This document shows positions 43,962 through 52,054 of a stretch of 52,054 bases of DNA, in pieces. The stretch spans positions 1-52,054 of the forward strand of contig MHAY01000060.1 of the NCBI GenBank assembly GCA_001804705.1, read 5' to 3'. Under the pieces are notes generated by a model. The model saw nothing but the letters and a program-made list of their open reading frames with translations. It ran no database searches and was not told where the DNA came from. Source of the stretch: Ignavibacteria bacterium RIFOXYC2_FULL_35_21 (GTDB lineage: Bacteria > Bacteroidota > Ignavibacteria > Kapaibacteriales > UBA2268). Every line of letters starts with the position of its first letter. Within the stretch, counting starts at the first letter, position 1. The position numbers and the translations under genes were made by a program.

Positions 43962-45035
43962 TTAAATTAAATTTGAAATCTTATTAATAATTAAATCTAA
44001 GTCTTTAAATGAATAATTTGGTAGTAATATTAAAGATAATAATTTCGATACAAATTTTTCTGAATTTTTACAAAAAATATTAGGATATAATTCTGAAATC
44101 ATTTTTCTTCTGTAAACAGGACAAAAATTGAAACTACCCACACTATTTAAAATTCCAATATCAGAGAGGTGGGAAAAAAAATCAAAATTTTGATTATTCA
44201 AAAAAAACAAAGGTGAAAATAAATTTGATGTTTCTTCCTTGTAATATTTGTAAGGGGAAATATTATCAAATTTAGATATATGGTTGATAAGATAATTCGC
44301 TTGTTTCTTGCGATATTTTAATATTTTTGAAATATAAGTTAATTGAAAATTAGCAATTAGTGCCTGTATTTCGGATAAACGATAATTATATCCTATTTGC
44401 GTATAATTAGATGTTGAAAAATGTGAACGTAAATTTTTGCATTTTGATGCTAATTCAAAATTATTTGTTAATATAAAACCACCTTCTCCTGATGAAATAA
44501 TTTTTCCATCTTTTAGGCTAAAACATCCTAAGTCACCAATTGTACCTAAATACTTTTTTTTCCATCTAGAGCCAAAAGATTGGCAGGTGTCTTCTATTAA
44601 AAAAAGGTTGTTTCTTTTACAGATAGCTAATAATTTATCAATATTATAACTACAACCCCACATATATACCGCTAAAATCCCTTTTGTTTTAATTGTAATC
44701 TTATTTTCTAAATCCTCATAATCAAAATCAATATTTTCAAGATTACTATCAACAAATATAGGTTTAGCTTTTAAATATAGAATTGGGGATATTGACATTG
44801 GGACGGAAATAGCGGGCACTAATATTTCATCACCTTCTTTAATATTACAAGCAATTAAAGAACAATGTAAAGCAGCTGTACCGCTTGATACTGAAATTGC
44901 ATTTTGTACCCCAAAAAATCTTTGTAAATTTTGCTCAAAAATATCATTATTTTTTGTTGATAAATAATAATCCTCTGCGTTAAGAAACTGAGAAATTTTT
45001 TTATTTAATAAATCTGTATTAATTATATGTTTCAT
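43962..45035 (-). CDS. DegT/DnrJ/EryC1-type aminotransferase
   Basis: The 357-residue protein is a PLP-dependent sugar aminotransferase-like enzyme. Visible marks are NAISVSSGTAALHCSL (cofactor phosphate region), the EDTCQSFGS strand (Asp of the pyridine nitrogen), FSLKDGKIISSGEGG (the lysine forming the Schiff base is in this segment) and GYNYRLSEIQALI. Family members aminate keto sugars bound to nucleotides, or scyllo-inosose. The C-terminal part is degenerate and short, and the substrate is unknown. The gene starts six bases after the radical SAM gene ends, in one operon. Confidence 0.75.
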   Translation of the reverse strand: MKHIINTDLLNKKISQFLNAEDYYLSTKNNDIFEQNLQRFFGVQNAISVSSGTAALHCSLIACNIKEGDEILVPAISVPMSISPILYLKAKPIFVDSNLENIDFDYEDLENKITIKTKGILAVYMWGCSYNIDKLLAICKRNNLFLIEDTCQSFGSRWKKKYLGTIGDLGCFSLKDGKIISSGEGGFILTNNFELASKCKNLRSHFSTSNYTQIGYNYRLSEIQALIANFQLTYISKILKYRKKQANYLINHISKFDNISPYKYYKEETSNLFSPLFFLNNQNFDFFSHLSDIGILNSVGSFNFCPVYRRKMISELYPNIFCKNSEKFVSKLLSLILLPNYSFKDLDLIINKISNLI

Positions 45036-45041
45036 AAACTC

Positions 45042-46040
45042 TTATTTTAATATATCATCAAAAACAAATAATTGGAATATATTTACACAATTAATTGAAA
45101 ATAGATCACATGGATGACATTTAGATTTTAAGTTACTAAAAATACTAAAAAATGTATTATTTTTGATTGATTTAAGATTATCAATTTTTTGCTGTTTAAG
45201 ATATACTGAAGGGCAATCCCATACTAACCCGTTTGGTTGAATAAAAATGAAATTTGTACCTGCTTTGCATTTAATATTTGAAAAATTATTTAATATGGCT
45301 TGATATATTAAATTAACGTATTCTCTTCTTGGTAATATAGTTGATGTATTATAACGATAAAGAGAATCAATAACCCTATTAAGTTTAACTATATCAGATA
45401 CTTCCAAATTTAACTCGTTATAATATTTATTTTTTTTATCAAGATAAATAGGTTGAAAAATGAAATAATCAACTTTATTATTAAAATAATCAAATGTAAA
45501 TTTTAATTTATTTAAGTTTAACTTACTTATTACTGAATATATACCAATTTTTAAATTTGAATTTCGGGATTCTCGTATTTTTTTCATTTTAATAATGGAA
45601 TCTAAAATTGTTGATGTGCTATTTTTTAAATTACATCTACGATATTTATTATTATAACTTTCATCAAGAGAATCCATTGAAATTGAAATTGCAGAAATAT
45701 TTGAATTAATAATTTTATCAAAAATAGTAACGTCATCCAACAAAATACCATTTGTACATAATACAATTTCACAATTAATAGTTTTCAATAATTCAATAAA
45801 ATTAAAAATATACTTCCAAAATAAAGGTTCACCACCAGTAATAAAAATACGTTTAATAGTATTTTGAGGTATGGTTTTTACAAACAATACAATTTCATCA
45901 AATTTTAAGTCATCAGTATTGTTATGCCTTAAAATCCATTTTGATTTTTTAGATATTATCTCATTTGAATAATAACAATAAAGACAATCCATGTTACATT
46001 TTGAACTTAAAGACCACAATATTGTAATCGATTTTCTCAT
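45042..46040 (-). CDS. Radical SAM enzyme with SPASM-like C-terminus
   Basis: This 332-residue protein has the iron-sulfur motif CNMDCLYC (Cys15, Cys19, Cys22). The barrel shows FITGGEPLFW (SAM binding) and ISISMDSLDES. The C-terminus has the SPASM/twitch look: FIQPNGLVWDCPS and then CHPCDLFSINC for an additional cluster. SPASM enzymes alter peptides, sugars or proteins by radical chemistry. The gene overlaps the kinase stop (ATGA) and is followed by the aminotransferase. Between a nucleotide kinase and an aminotransferase, a nucleotide-sugar or nucleoside substrate is possible but unproven. Confidence 0.8.
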   Translation of the reverse strand: MRKSITILWSLSSKCNMDCLYCYYSNEIISKKSKWILRHNNTDDLKFDEIVLFVKTIPQNTIKRIFITGGEPLFWKYIFNFIELLKTINCEIVLCTNGILLDDVTIFDKIINSNISAISISMDSLDESYNNKYRRCNLKNSTSTILDSIIKMKKIRESRNSNLKIGIYSVISKLNLNKLKFTFDYFNNKVDYFIFQPIYLDKKNKYYNELNLEVSDIVKLNRVIDSLYRYNTSTILPRREYVNLIYQAILNNFSNIKCKAGTNFIFIQPNGLVWDCPSVYLKQQKIDNLKSIKNNTFFSIFSNLKSKCHPCDLFSINCVNIFQLFVFDDILK

Positions 46041-46687
46041 ATTAAGGTACTACATTTAAAATTCAAAATTTTAGTAATGATTTCATTTTCATCAAATATC
46101 CTTCTATCTAAAATTATAAACCTATTTTTAAAATATTCCACATATTCAAGATACAAATTATATGCACTTTGCAATATATCAATTTCATTAGAATTAAAAA
46201 TTTTATTATTTCTATTTTCAGCTCGTTTAATACAAATTTGAAAATCATCTATTAAAAGAAAAGAATAGGTAGGGACTGGACGAAATAAACTAGCAAAATT
46301 CAATAAATCAATAGACGTTTGCAGTCTTTTATTTCTATCTTTGTTTAATAATATTGATTGATATATTGCTATTGTATCAATACTTCTATCTTCAAAAATG
46401 AATTTATATTTTAATCCTTTGTTATTTTTTAAATTTTCATAATCATAAGTTTTGATAGCAAGTAATAATAAGGTTTCTGTGTATGGATTCCCTTTTGAAA
46501 AGAATAAATTACTTTTGGATTTTAAGATATTAATAATTTTGTTTTCAAAAGAATTATTGTCCCTTTCAGAAAGTTCTTTAATGAATACTGTATCTAAAAA
46601 CTGTTCATCAGTTTTAAGTTTATTTATGAAGTATGTTTTACCTGAACCACTTATACCTTCAAAACTAATAATTGGTTTTATCTTCAT
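46037..46687 (-). CDS. Thymidylate kinase-like nucleotide kinase
   Basis: The protein has 216 residues. It has the P-loop FEGISGSGKTYF (about residues 9-20), the FEDRSIDTIAIYQ segment (DR motif of thymidylate/deoxynucleoside kinases) and a lid-like KRAENRNNKIFN. It should phosphorylate a nucleoside or nucleoside monophosphate. The ATG at 46687 is taken because an upstream TTG frame lies within the methyltransferase end. It precedes the radical SAM gene with an ATGA overlap and lies three bases after the methyltransferase stop. The true substrate cannot be read from sequence. Confidence 0.7.
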   Translation of the reverse strand: MKIKPIISFEGISGSGKTYFINKLKTDEQFLDTVFIKELSERDNNSFENKIINILKSKSNLFFSKGNPYTETLLLLAIKTYDYENLKNNKGLKYKFIFEDRSIDTIAIYQSILLNKDRNKRLQTSIDLLNFASLFRPVPTYSFLLIDDFQICIKRAENRNNKIFNSNEIDILQSAYNLYLEYVEYFKNRFIILDRRIFDENEIITKILNFKCSTLI

Positions 46688-46689
46688 AT

Positions 46690-47439
46690 TCAGAGTCTTT
46701 TGCAAATAAATAAAACTTCTTTTGAAAATTCAGGCACCGATGCAGACAGTATTGGTGTAATAAATTCTTGTGGCATCTTATTTTTCAAATCTGATAACCA
46801 TAATTCACAACCAACACCAAATTTTTTATTATAAATTTCAGGAAAATTAAAATTATCACTAGGTAATAATCCAATTTCATCAATTAAAATAAAATTATTT
46901 TGATTTAATAATTTTTTTATATCATTATAAGACCACTCATATATATGATATTTATATTGAATAATATTGTTTTCTGAACAAGGCGTAGAAAGATATAGTA
47001 TCCCTCCTTTTTTCAGGATCTTATTAATTTCAATAATTGATGTAATACCATCTGTTTTACTCATATGCTCTAATGAAGATGTATAAATTATAATATCAAA
47101 TTCCTCGTGTATAAAAGTTGATAATTGAGTAATATCTCCTTGTAAGAATTGATATTTAAATGAATAATCAATTATGTCATAACTTGTTATTAATGTTTTT
47201 GCCTCTTCAAGATTTGCCTTTGAAATATCAACTCCTAAATAGCTATTAATTTTGCTATATCTTTGAAGTAATGGAAAAATTAATGAACGCCCGCAACATA
47301 CTTCCAAGACATTTTCACTATTTAAACAACTCTGAGCTATTAATAGATGCTGAATATAATTCATTATACCAGACGTTTTTACAATTCCTTTACTTAAATT
47401 TATGTAATAGTTATCCATTTGTTCTGTGCTGTACTTCAT
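46690..47439 (-). CDS. Class I SAM-dependent methyltransferase
   Basis: The protein has 249 residues. Motif I is VLEVCCGRSLIFPLL, motif II is YLGVDIS, and FDIIIYTSSLEHM with the strand GGILYLSTPCSENN completes the fold of the methyltransferase-11 type. The start at 47439 overlaps the stop of the phosphoribosyltransferase (ATGA), so the genes were once translated together. An upstream TTG is rejected. The methylated substrate is unknown; small molecules such as sugars or nucleotides are usual for this class. Confidence 0.75.
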   Translation of the reverse strand: MKYSTEQMDNYYINLSKGIVKTSGIMNYIQHLLIAQSCLNSENVLEVCCGRSLIFPLLQRYSKINSYLGVDISKANLEEAKTLITSYDIIDYSFKYQFLQGDITQLSTFIHEEFDIIIYTSSLEHMSKTDGITSIIEINKILKKGGILYLSTPCSENNIIQYKYHIYEWSYNDIKKLLNQNNFILIDEIGLLPSDNFNFPEIYNKKFGVGCELWLSDLKNKMPQEFITPILSASVPEFSKEVLFICKRL

Positions 47440-47792
47440 AATTCCCAAGGAAAAATTATCCAATTATTCGTTATAGATCCAATGTAAGAAAAATAATCAT
47501 TTGGAGATAAATTAAGGTTGTTTTTATACCAATTATAGATATTTACAAAACAAACCGATTCTTTGATTTCAAATACATTAGCATTTAATAAAACCTGTTT
47601 ACATTGTTTAATAGTTTCTCCGCTTCCGACAATATCATCGACTAAAAGAATTTTTTTTTGGTCCATCAATGAAATGTTAAAATTTATATTTATTATTGGG
47701 AATTGTTTTTCTGAATTAATAGAATTATTAATGGTTCTTACTGCTGATATTGTATAAATATCTCTAACATTTAAAAGATGCGATAATAGTGT

Positions 47793-47795
47793 GGC
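47793..47795. repeat. Target site duplication (GGC), left copy
   Basis: GGC on the left flank equals GGC at 49070-49072. Removing one copy plus the IS restores the phosphoribosyltransferase frame. Confidence 0.75.
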
Positions 47796-47876
47796 TGAAG
47801 TGTACCTAAAAAACGGACACGAAGATAAGGCATGGAAATTGAATATCTGAGTGTTAAAAATTAGAAAGGGAAAAAC

Positions 47877-48179
47877 ATGGGTACACAGAGAAAAAGAAAA
47901 GTTTATAGCAATGAGTTTAAAACCAGTGCAGTGATGATGGTAACAGAGCAGGGACGCAGGTTAAGCGAAGTAGCCAGAGAATTAGGAATAAGCGAACAGA
48001 TGCTGCATAACTGGAAGAGAACAATAAAAGAAAAAGAAGAAGGAGCGTTTCCGGGTAATGGTAAGATGGGGCCACACGAAGCAGAGTTAAAGGCACTAAA
48101 GAAAGAAATAGCCAGACTGACGGAGGAGCGGGATATTTTAAAAAAAGCCGCAAAGTTTTTTATGAACGAGCCTGGTTAA
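47877..48179 (+). CDS. IS3-family transposase OrfA
   Basis: The 100-residue protein has the OrfA helix-turn-helix (FKTSAVMMVTEQGRRLSEVARELGISEQMLHNWKR) and a leucine-zipper-like C-terminus (ELKALKKEIARLTEERDILKKAAKFF). It binds the IS ends. A run of seven A before G at 48140-48147 is a likely -1 frameshift signal giving the OrfAB transposase. Confidence 0.9.
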   Translation: MGTQRKRKVYSNEFKTSAVMMVTEQGRRLSEVARELGISEQMLHNWKRTIKEKEEGAFPGNGKMGPHEAELKALKKEIARLTEERDILKKAAKFFMNEPG

Positions 48180-48190
48180 AATATGAATTT

Positions 48191-49039
48191 GTGTGGGCAT
48201 ACAGGAAGCGATGGGCAGTAAAGAGGATATGTGAAGTATTAGAGATAAGCCGGAGTGGATATTATAGCTGGGTACATGAACGGGAAATAAGGAAGAATGC
48301 ACAAACAACGTACTTATTGGTGAAGATAAAAGAGGTGCATGAAAAAAGCCGAAGGACGTATGGCAGCCGTAGAATAACAAAAGAACTAAGGGCAGAAGGA
48401 ATAAGAATCAGCAAAAATAAAGTAGCAATGATAATGAGTGAGAACGGTATAAAAGCAAAAACAAAACGCAGGTATAAAGTGACTACGAACTCAAAGCACA
48501 AGCTTCCGATAGCTCGTAACCTGTTGAAAGAGGCTCCTAAAACAGACGAGCCGAACAAAGTATGGGTAGCTGATATAACTTACATATGGACACGTGAAGG
48601 CTGGCTTTATCTTTCTTCGATACTTGACGTATACTCACGCATGATAGTTGCCTGGGAGCTTTCCACGAGGCTAACTAAGGATTTTGTGGTATCGTCCATT
48701 GAAAAAGCAATAAAGCAAAGGAAGCCTGATAGTGGTTTGATTTTCCACTCAGACAGAGGGAGTCAATATGCAAGCTATGAAGTACAAAATCTACTCTCAG
48801 CAAATGGTATCAGGCAAAGCATGAGCAGCAGCGGGAACTGTTATGATAATGCGATTGCGGAATCGTTCTTTCATACGCTTAAGACTGAACTGGTTTATTT
48901 TGAGCAATATCAATCAAGAAAGGAGGCTGAACTTAGTTTATTTGATTATATAGAAAGCTTTTACAATCGCAGGCGGAGACACTCCACTTTGAATTATTTG
49001 TCTCCAGAGCAATTTGAATTTATGAATAGACTATCTTAA
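48191..49039 (+). CDS. IS3-family transposase OrfB (DDE catalytic subunit)
   Basis: This 282-residue protein contains the IS3 integrase core: VWVADITYIW (first Asp), LIFHSDRGSQYAS (second Asp) and NCYDNAIAESFFHTLKTE (Glu). Before its first ATG, the -1 frame of orfA continues with RKVFYERAWLKYEFVWAYR, so the active product is probably an OrfAB fusion covering 47877-49039. The N-terminal part has the usual SRSGYYSW motif. The frame is intact, so the element may still be active. Confidence 0.9.
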   Translation: MWAYRKRWAVKRICEVLEISRSGYYSWVHEREIRKNAQTTYLLVKIKEVHEKSRRTYGSRRITKELRAEGIRISKNKVAMIMSENGIKAKTKRRYKVTTNSKHKLPIARNLLKEAPKTDEPNKVWVADITYIWTREGWLYLSSILDVYSRMIVAWELSTRLTKDFVVSSIEKAIKQRKPDSGLIFHSDRGSQYASYEVQNLLSANGIRQSMSSSGNCYDNAIAESFFHTLKTELVYFEQYQSRKEAELSLFDYIESFYNRRRRHSTLNYLSPEQFEFMNRLS

Positions 49040-49069
49040 CTTTGTGTCCGTATTTTTGGGTACAGATCA

Positions 49070-49072
49070 GGC
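49070..49072. repeat. Target site duplication (GGC), right copy
   Basis: It pairs with 47793-47795 on the other side of the IS. Confidence 0.75.
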
Positions 49073-49216
49073 TGGTATTAGCCCCCCTCTTTGTATTGCA
49101 ACAATAAAATCAGGTTTGTAACAAGTTTTAATAATATCATCAGAAATTTCAATAACAATTTTAGAAAGTTGTTTCCAAGAGATAATCTTTTTTTTTATTT
49201 GATTCATTTTAATCAT

Positions 49217-49806
49217 CTGTTAATTTTATCAGTTTTACGTTTACTTAATACATAAATTATACTAATATATTAAATTATAATTTTTACAAGAAATAAAAAA
49301 ATGTTTACTATCTTATTCGTATGTGTGTTAAAAATTAAATATATATCTAAATATGATTTACAAATCATAAATCTTTGTTCTAGTTGATACACAAAATTTG
49401 GGTTGTGATTTTATAAAATGAAAGGAAAAAAATTCTTTGAAAAGGACATTTTTTATACTTTGATTATGTAATAAACAAAGAATGTTTGATTCAAGTTATT
49501 AGCAATTATGAGCTAAAAGGGAAAAACTTAACAAATGACTATAACTTTTTAATGTACATGTTTATTATTTATTAAATAATAGTAAATTCTATCTTAATTC
49601 ATATTTAGTTGTAAATCCTAAGATGTTAAAAACACCAAGTTAAATAATTATTTGCAAAATATAGAAATTTATCCTTTTCCTCTAAATATATTACTGCCCG
49701 CTTTACAATCAGCAGTTTCCAAATAAAAGAATTCTCCTAATTCTCAAACTATTTTATCAGTTCAGATTACTTAAAGTACAAAAGAAAATATAAAAAATGA
49801 AGAAAA
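49217..49806. other. AT-rich gap upstream of the operon
   Basis: About 590 bases without a supported gene. It must contain the promoter of the six-gene operon and, toward the right, the sequence before the 23-bp repeat. No copy of the tRNA-Arg 3' end is seen here. Confidence 0.4.
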
Positions 49807-49829
49807 TTGGCTACGATTTGGCTACGAAT
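49807..49829 (+). repeat. Right copy of 23-bp direct repeat (putative att or arm site)
   Basis: Exact copy of 3693-3715 (two TTGGCTACGA units with one T between them, then AT). No integrase gene stands here. The sequences on either side differ from those of the left copy apart from a few bases. Confidence 0.6.
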
Positions 49830-49939
49830 AATTGTGAAAACAGAGGGAGTACTAATTTTGTCTTTTAATACTAAAAGTAAAGAGCTTTTTCAATTTTGAA
49901 TTAAAACTGACAGTTGCGATTCCAAAACCCGGCATAAAG

Positions 49940-50596
49940 TTATTTGTAAATAATTTGTTTCATATTGTATATAAAATCACTAAATTCTGAAGGAGAAATG
50001 GATAATAAATGGTTTAAACTTCCAGCTAATAAAAATACAATAAATTTAGTTTCTTCTATTGATTCAAGAAAATCTTTTTCTTGTATATATTGCGGGAAAT
50101 ACCATTTATCATCATATTCTACATATATACCTTCATTTTTTGTTTTATATGCGTTATCAAACCATTTAGCAGGAAACTTTTTTGAAACAATTTCTTCAAT
50201 ATCATCAGGTTTTATTTCCTTCTCAATAATTTTATATGCCTCACTAGGAGTATAAACCTCTGTTTCAAATATTTTTCTCATACTATCTTGTTTAAAAACC
50301 TTTTTTATATATTTAGCAACCCAACTTCTACTTTTGTGTAAATTACTGGATTTAAAAACACGTTTATATTGCTCTCTATCATCAATATTTGATATTAACA
50401 TAAGCATTAGAGTATATGTTTTTATAAGTTCTTCAATAGATAATATTAGTATTGAATTTGCAATACCAAATTTATTATCTTTTTGCAAAAGCCATGCACT
50501 GTTATATAAATCAAAAAAATTGTTTAATCCATATCTAACACCAATAAGAATTTCGTCATTATGAAGATTTTTCATTGTATCAAAATTGGTTGCCAT
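49940..50596 (-). CDS. AbiV-like abortive infection protein
   Basis: The 218-residue protein is helical and fits AbiV (HEPN-like). The segment NSAWLLQKDNKFGIANSILILSIEELIKTYTL (about residues 31-62) carries the EEL-K pattern. LHKSRSW (about 86-92) comes next, then a C-terminal helix ending MKQIIYK. AbiV proteins cause abortive infection after phage attack. It lies outside the right repeat and is divergent from the partial HExxH gene. The assignment rests on pattern recognition and the function is inferred. Confidence 0.6.
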   Translation of the reverse strand: MATNFDTMKNLHNDEILIGVRYGLNNFFDLYNSAWLLQKDNKFGIANSILILSIEELIKTYTLMLMLISNIDDREQYKRVFKSSNLHKSRSWVAKYIKKVFKQDSMRKIFETEVYTPSEAYKIIEKEIKPDDIEEIVSKKFPAKWFDNAYKTKNEGIYVEYDDKWYFPQYIQEKDFLESIEETKFIVFLLAGSLNHLLSISPSEFSDFIYNMKQIIYK

Positions 50597-50859
50597 AAAT
50601 AATACCTTAGATGAAATGATGAAATTAAAAAAATAAAATAAAATTACTGTTTACAAAAATAAATTTCAGAAAAATGAGAAACAAATTAATTTTTAATAAT
50701 TTACACGAATTGGCACGATCAACTCCTTAATATGGGCAGTATTTTTTTATTAGAGCATTAATAATATATATTATTGCTCGTATTTTTACAAAGTTTTTTA
50801 AAAAGAGAAAATTAATAAAATTGATTAATTTGTTGACATCATGACTATAAAAAAAGAAT
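50597..50859. promoter_or_regulatory. Divergent promoter region of the AbiV-like and HExxH genes
   Basis: These 263 AT-rich bases separate two divergent genes and must hold both promoters. No distinct operator is visible. Confidence 0.4.
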
Positions 50860-52054
50860 ATGAAAAAAAACACTAAAAATTTTACAGAATATCATCAGAG
50901 TACATTTATAACAGACATAACAAACCTTGAAATTGTTGATGGATTTTTTGCTAAAAAAGACATTCCAGCTTTTATTCATGAATATTGTCATTATATTCAA
51001 GATATTACAACTATTTCTTCAATTTTTGGATTTTATTTATTAATGGCAGACATTGTAAACCTGACACAAATATTTTCAACTGGGGAAGGTAAATTGATAT
51101 CTATTCCCCTTGATAGAGATAAATATAGAGAATCAATTAATAAATTTAGAAAATATTATAATTTGTATTGTGGTGATTCAAACAATGTCTGTGAAATTGA
51201 TTATTCTATTTATGATTCTTTTAACCGTGAGAATATAAAAAAAGAAGTTGATTTGGATGGGAAAAAACAGATCTTAGCTTCAAATCATTTTAATTTGATA
51301 GGATGTGATGGGAAGAAGGTTCATTTTGGATTAATTGTTCTTCAGGAAATACAGGCATTTTATGCACAACAAATGGCTGAATTAATGTTATATGGTACTG
51401 AATTTTCTAAACCTTCGGATAAATTGCCCTCTTTCCCATATAAATTTGGGGAATTTCTATTTGAAAAATATAATATAGAAATTGATTTAGAATCTAAATT
51501 CATTTTAATAGATTTATGTTTAGATACGGTGCAAGCCCCAACTATTTTTTTAAACGTTCTAGAAATAATTCAAGGACAGAAAATTAGTTATTTTGGTGAT
51601 AATAAAACCGATTTTATTAAACTTGTTGAAGATTGCAGAAAAAATTGTTCTTATTCAAAAAATGAAGCTTTAGATAATATCATAGTTGATTTAAAAATTT
51701 GGTCTAAAGATAAAAATAGGAAATATCTTGCTGCAGCATTGGAGTGGTATTTAGAACAAATAGAAACAGCAAATATTTTAAAAAATCTTAATGAATTTAT
51801 AAATGCAAAAACACTCTTTTCACTTGGATTCTGTACTTGCTGGGAAAGATTTCATCTTCTTTATAAATGTTTCCCTTCACCTGTCTATTTAAAGAAAGGA
51901 GTTTTATTTCGTAATATTGATTCGGAATCGGAAGATGGAGATAAAGAATTTATTAAATCATTTGAGGCAGCAACAACAATTTGGTCTCATAGATTACTCT
52001 ATGATCTTTTGTGCTCTGAGAATTTGACCCAGATTACTGAAAAAGCAATATGTC
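50860..52054 (+). CDS. Second HExxH protein, C-terminus beyond the window
   Basis: The open frame starts with MKKNTKNFTEYHQ and runs 398 codons to the edge without a stop. HEYCH stands at residues 40-44, in FIHEYCHYIQDI. LQEIQAFYAQQMAEL (about residue 170) could provide the third zinc-binding glutamate. The protein is soluble and helical with no known family. Its plan (early HExxH, later acidic helix, long helical rest) recalls the protein at 12490, but identity is low. A metallopeptidase of conflict systems is a guess. The gene is partial in this window. Confidence 0.5.
   Translation, partial: MKKNTKNFTEYHQSTFITDITNLEIVDGFFAKKDIPAFIHEYCHYIQDITTISSIFGFYLLMADIVNLTQIFSTGEGKLISIPLDRDKYRESINKFRKYYNLYCGDSNNVCEIDYSIYDSFNRENIKKEVDLDGKKQILASNHFNLIGCDGKKVHFGLIVLQEIQAFYAQQMAELMLYGTEFSKPSDKLPSFPYKFGEFLFEKYNIEIDLESKFILIDLCLDTVQAPTIFLNVLEIIQGQKISYFGDNKTDFIKLVEDCRKNCSYSKNEALDNIIVDLKIWSKDKNRKYLAAALEWYLEQIETANILKNLNEFINAKTLFSLGFCTCWERFHLLYKCFPSPVYLKKGVLFRNIDSESEDGDKEFIKSFEAATTIWSHRLLYDLLCSENLTQITEKAIC

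Larger units (their letters stand above)
47796..49069 (+). mobile_element. IS3-family insertion sequence, 1274 bp
   Basis: The ends are imperfect inverted repeats: left TGAAGTGTACCTAAAAA, right (reverse complement) TGATCTGTACCCAAAAA, both followed by an ACGGACAC block. There is a 3-bp GGC duplication. The coding pattern is orfA and orfB in the -1 frame. It is inserted in the phosphoribosyltransferase gene and reads in the opposite direction to it. Confidence 0.9.
47436..49216 (-). pseudogene. Phosphoribosyltransferase gene interrupted by an IS3-family element
   Basis: Outside the IS, the minus strand gives one reading frame in two pieces. The N-terminal piece (49216 to 49073) ends AIQRGGLIPA. 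The C-terminal piece (47795 to 47436) begins with TLLSHLLNVRDIYTIS and contains LLVDDIVGSGETI, the PRPP-binding motif, and ends NWIIFPWEL. Joined at the 3-bp duplication the frame is continuous, about 167 residues, like xanthine/hypoxanthine phosphoribosyltransferases whose tail is often WI(V/I)FPWE. It was the first gene of the six-gene operon and should now be inactive; downstream genes could be affected by polarity. Confidence 0.8.

Noticed and set aside
45042-46040. Prokaryotic viperin
   Set aside because: A nucleotide kinase is adjacent, as with viperins, but the cysteine motif context (CNMDCLYCYYS) and the SPASM-like C-terminus point to another radical SAM group.
49800-49960. Duplicate tRNA-Arg 3' end as right attachment site
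   Set aside because: No stretch matching the T arm and acceptor of the tRNA was found there.

Overview
The window is an AT-rich stretch of a chromosome from the Bacteroidota/Chlorobi group, most likely an Ignavibacteria-type organism. Three secreted proteins end in type IX secretion (T9SS) sorting domains. The thioredoxin gene has a Bacteroidota-style promoter (TTTG, 20 bases, TAnnTTTG). Short dispersed palindromic repeats lie between the ordinary genes, and many genes have clear AGGAG-type ribosome binding sites. The assignment comes from gene content only.

Positions 1-3700 are ordinary chromosome: the 3' tail of a group II intron, a thioredoxin, a small membrane protein, a polysaccharide flippase, an RRM RNA-binding protein and tRNA-Arg(TCG). 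A tyrosine integrase lies directly behind the tRNA and a divergent excisionase-like gene follows it. A 23-bp repeat at the integrase stop codon (3693-3715) recurs exactly at 49807-49829. I therefore read about 46 kb between the copies as one integrated element, or several nested ones.

Inside the island, 5.9-14.3 kb carries a secreted GH17-like protein, a strongly structured intergenic RNA candidate, a Rossmann-fold protein, a membrane pentapeptide-repeat protein, and a pair made of an HExxH protein plus a Trypco1-like small protein. At 14.8-19.8 kb are a large serine recombinase and a 1080-residue predicted nuclease/helical-repeat protein that looks like a defence gene. From 20 to 39.5 kb is a plasmid-like backbone on the minus strand: small regulators, a DUF736-like protein, a primase-like protein, a VirD4/HerA-like ATPase, a coiled-coil protein, a zinc-ribbon membrane protein, a replication-relaxation protein, ArdC and an HsdM-like protein. 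Two very large T9SS cargo genes are embedded in it. No relaxase or VirB4 was recognised, so the element looks replicative or mobilisable rather than self-conjugative.

At 39.9-41.6 kb a PP2C-type phosphatase is translationally coupled to a Kir-like ion channel; this is a good candidate for an uncharacterised signalling or defence pair. A second replication-relaxation-like gene follows. At 43.3-49.2 kb is a tight six-gene operon: phosphoribosyltransferase, methyltransferase, nucleotide kinase, radical SAM/SPASM enzyme, DegT aminotransferase and DnaQ-like exonuclease. Its first gene is split by an IS3-family element with a 3-bp target duplication. Outside the right repeat are an AbiV-like gene and a divergent partial HExxH gene running off the window.

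The most interesting parts are the phosphatase-channel pair, the interrupted nucleotide/radical SAM operon, the HExxH-Trypco1 pair, and several large fold-back structures at 9.3, 36.6, 39.5, 42.0 and 43.1 kb.
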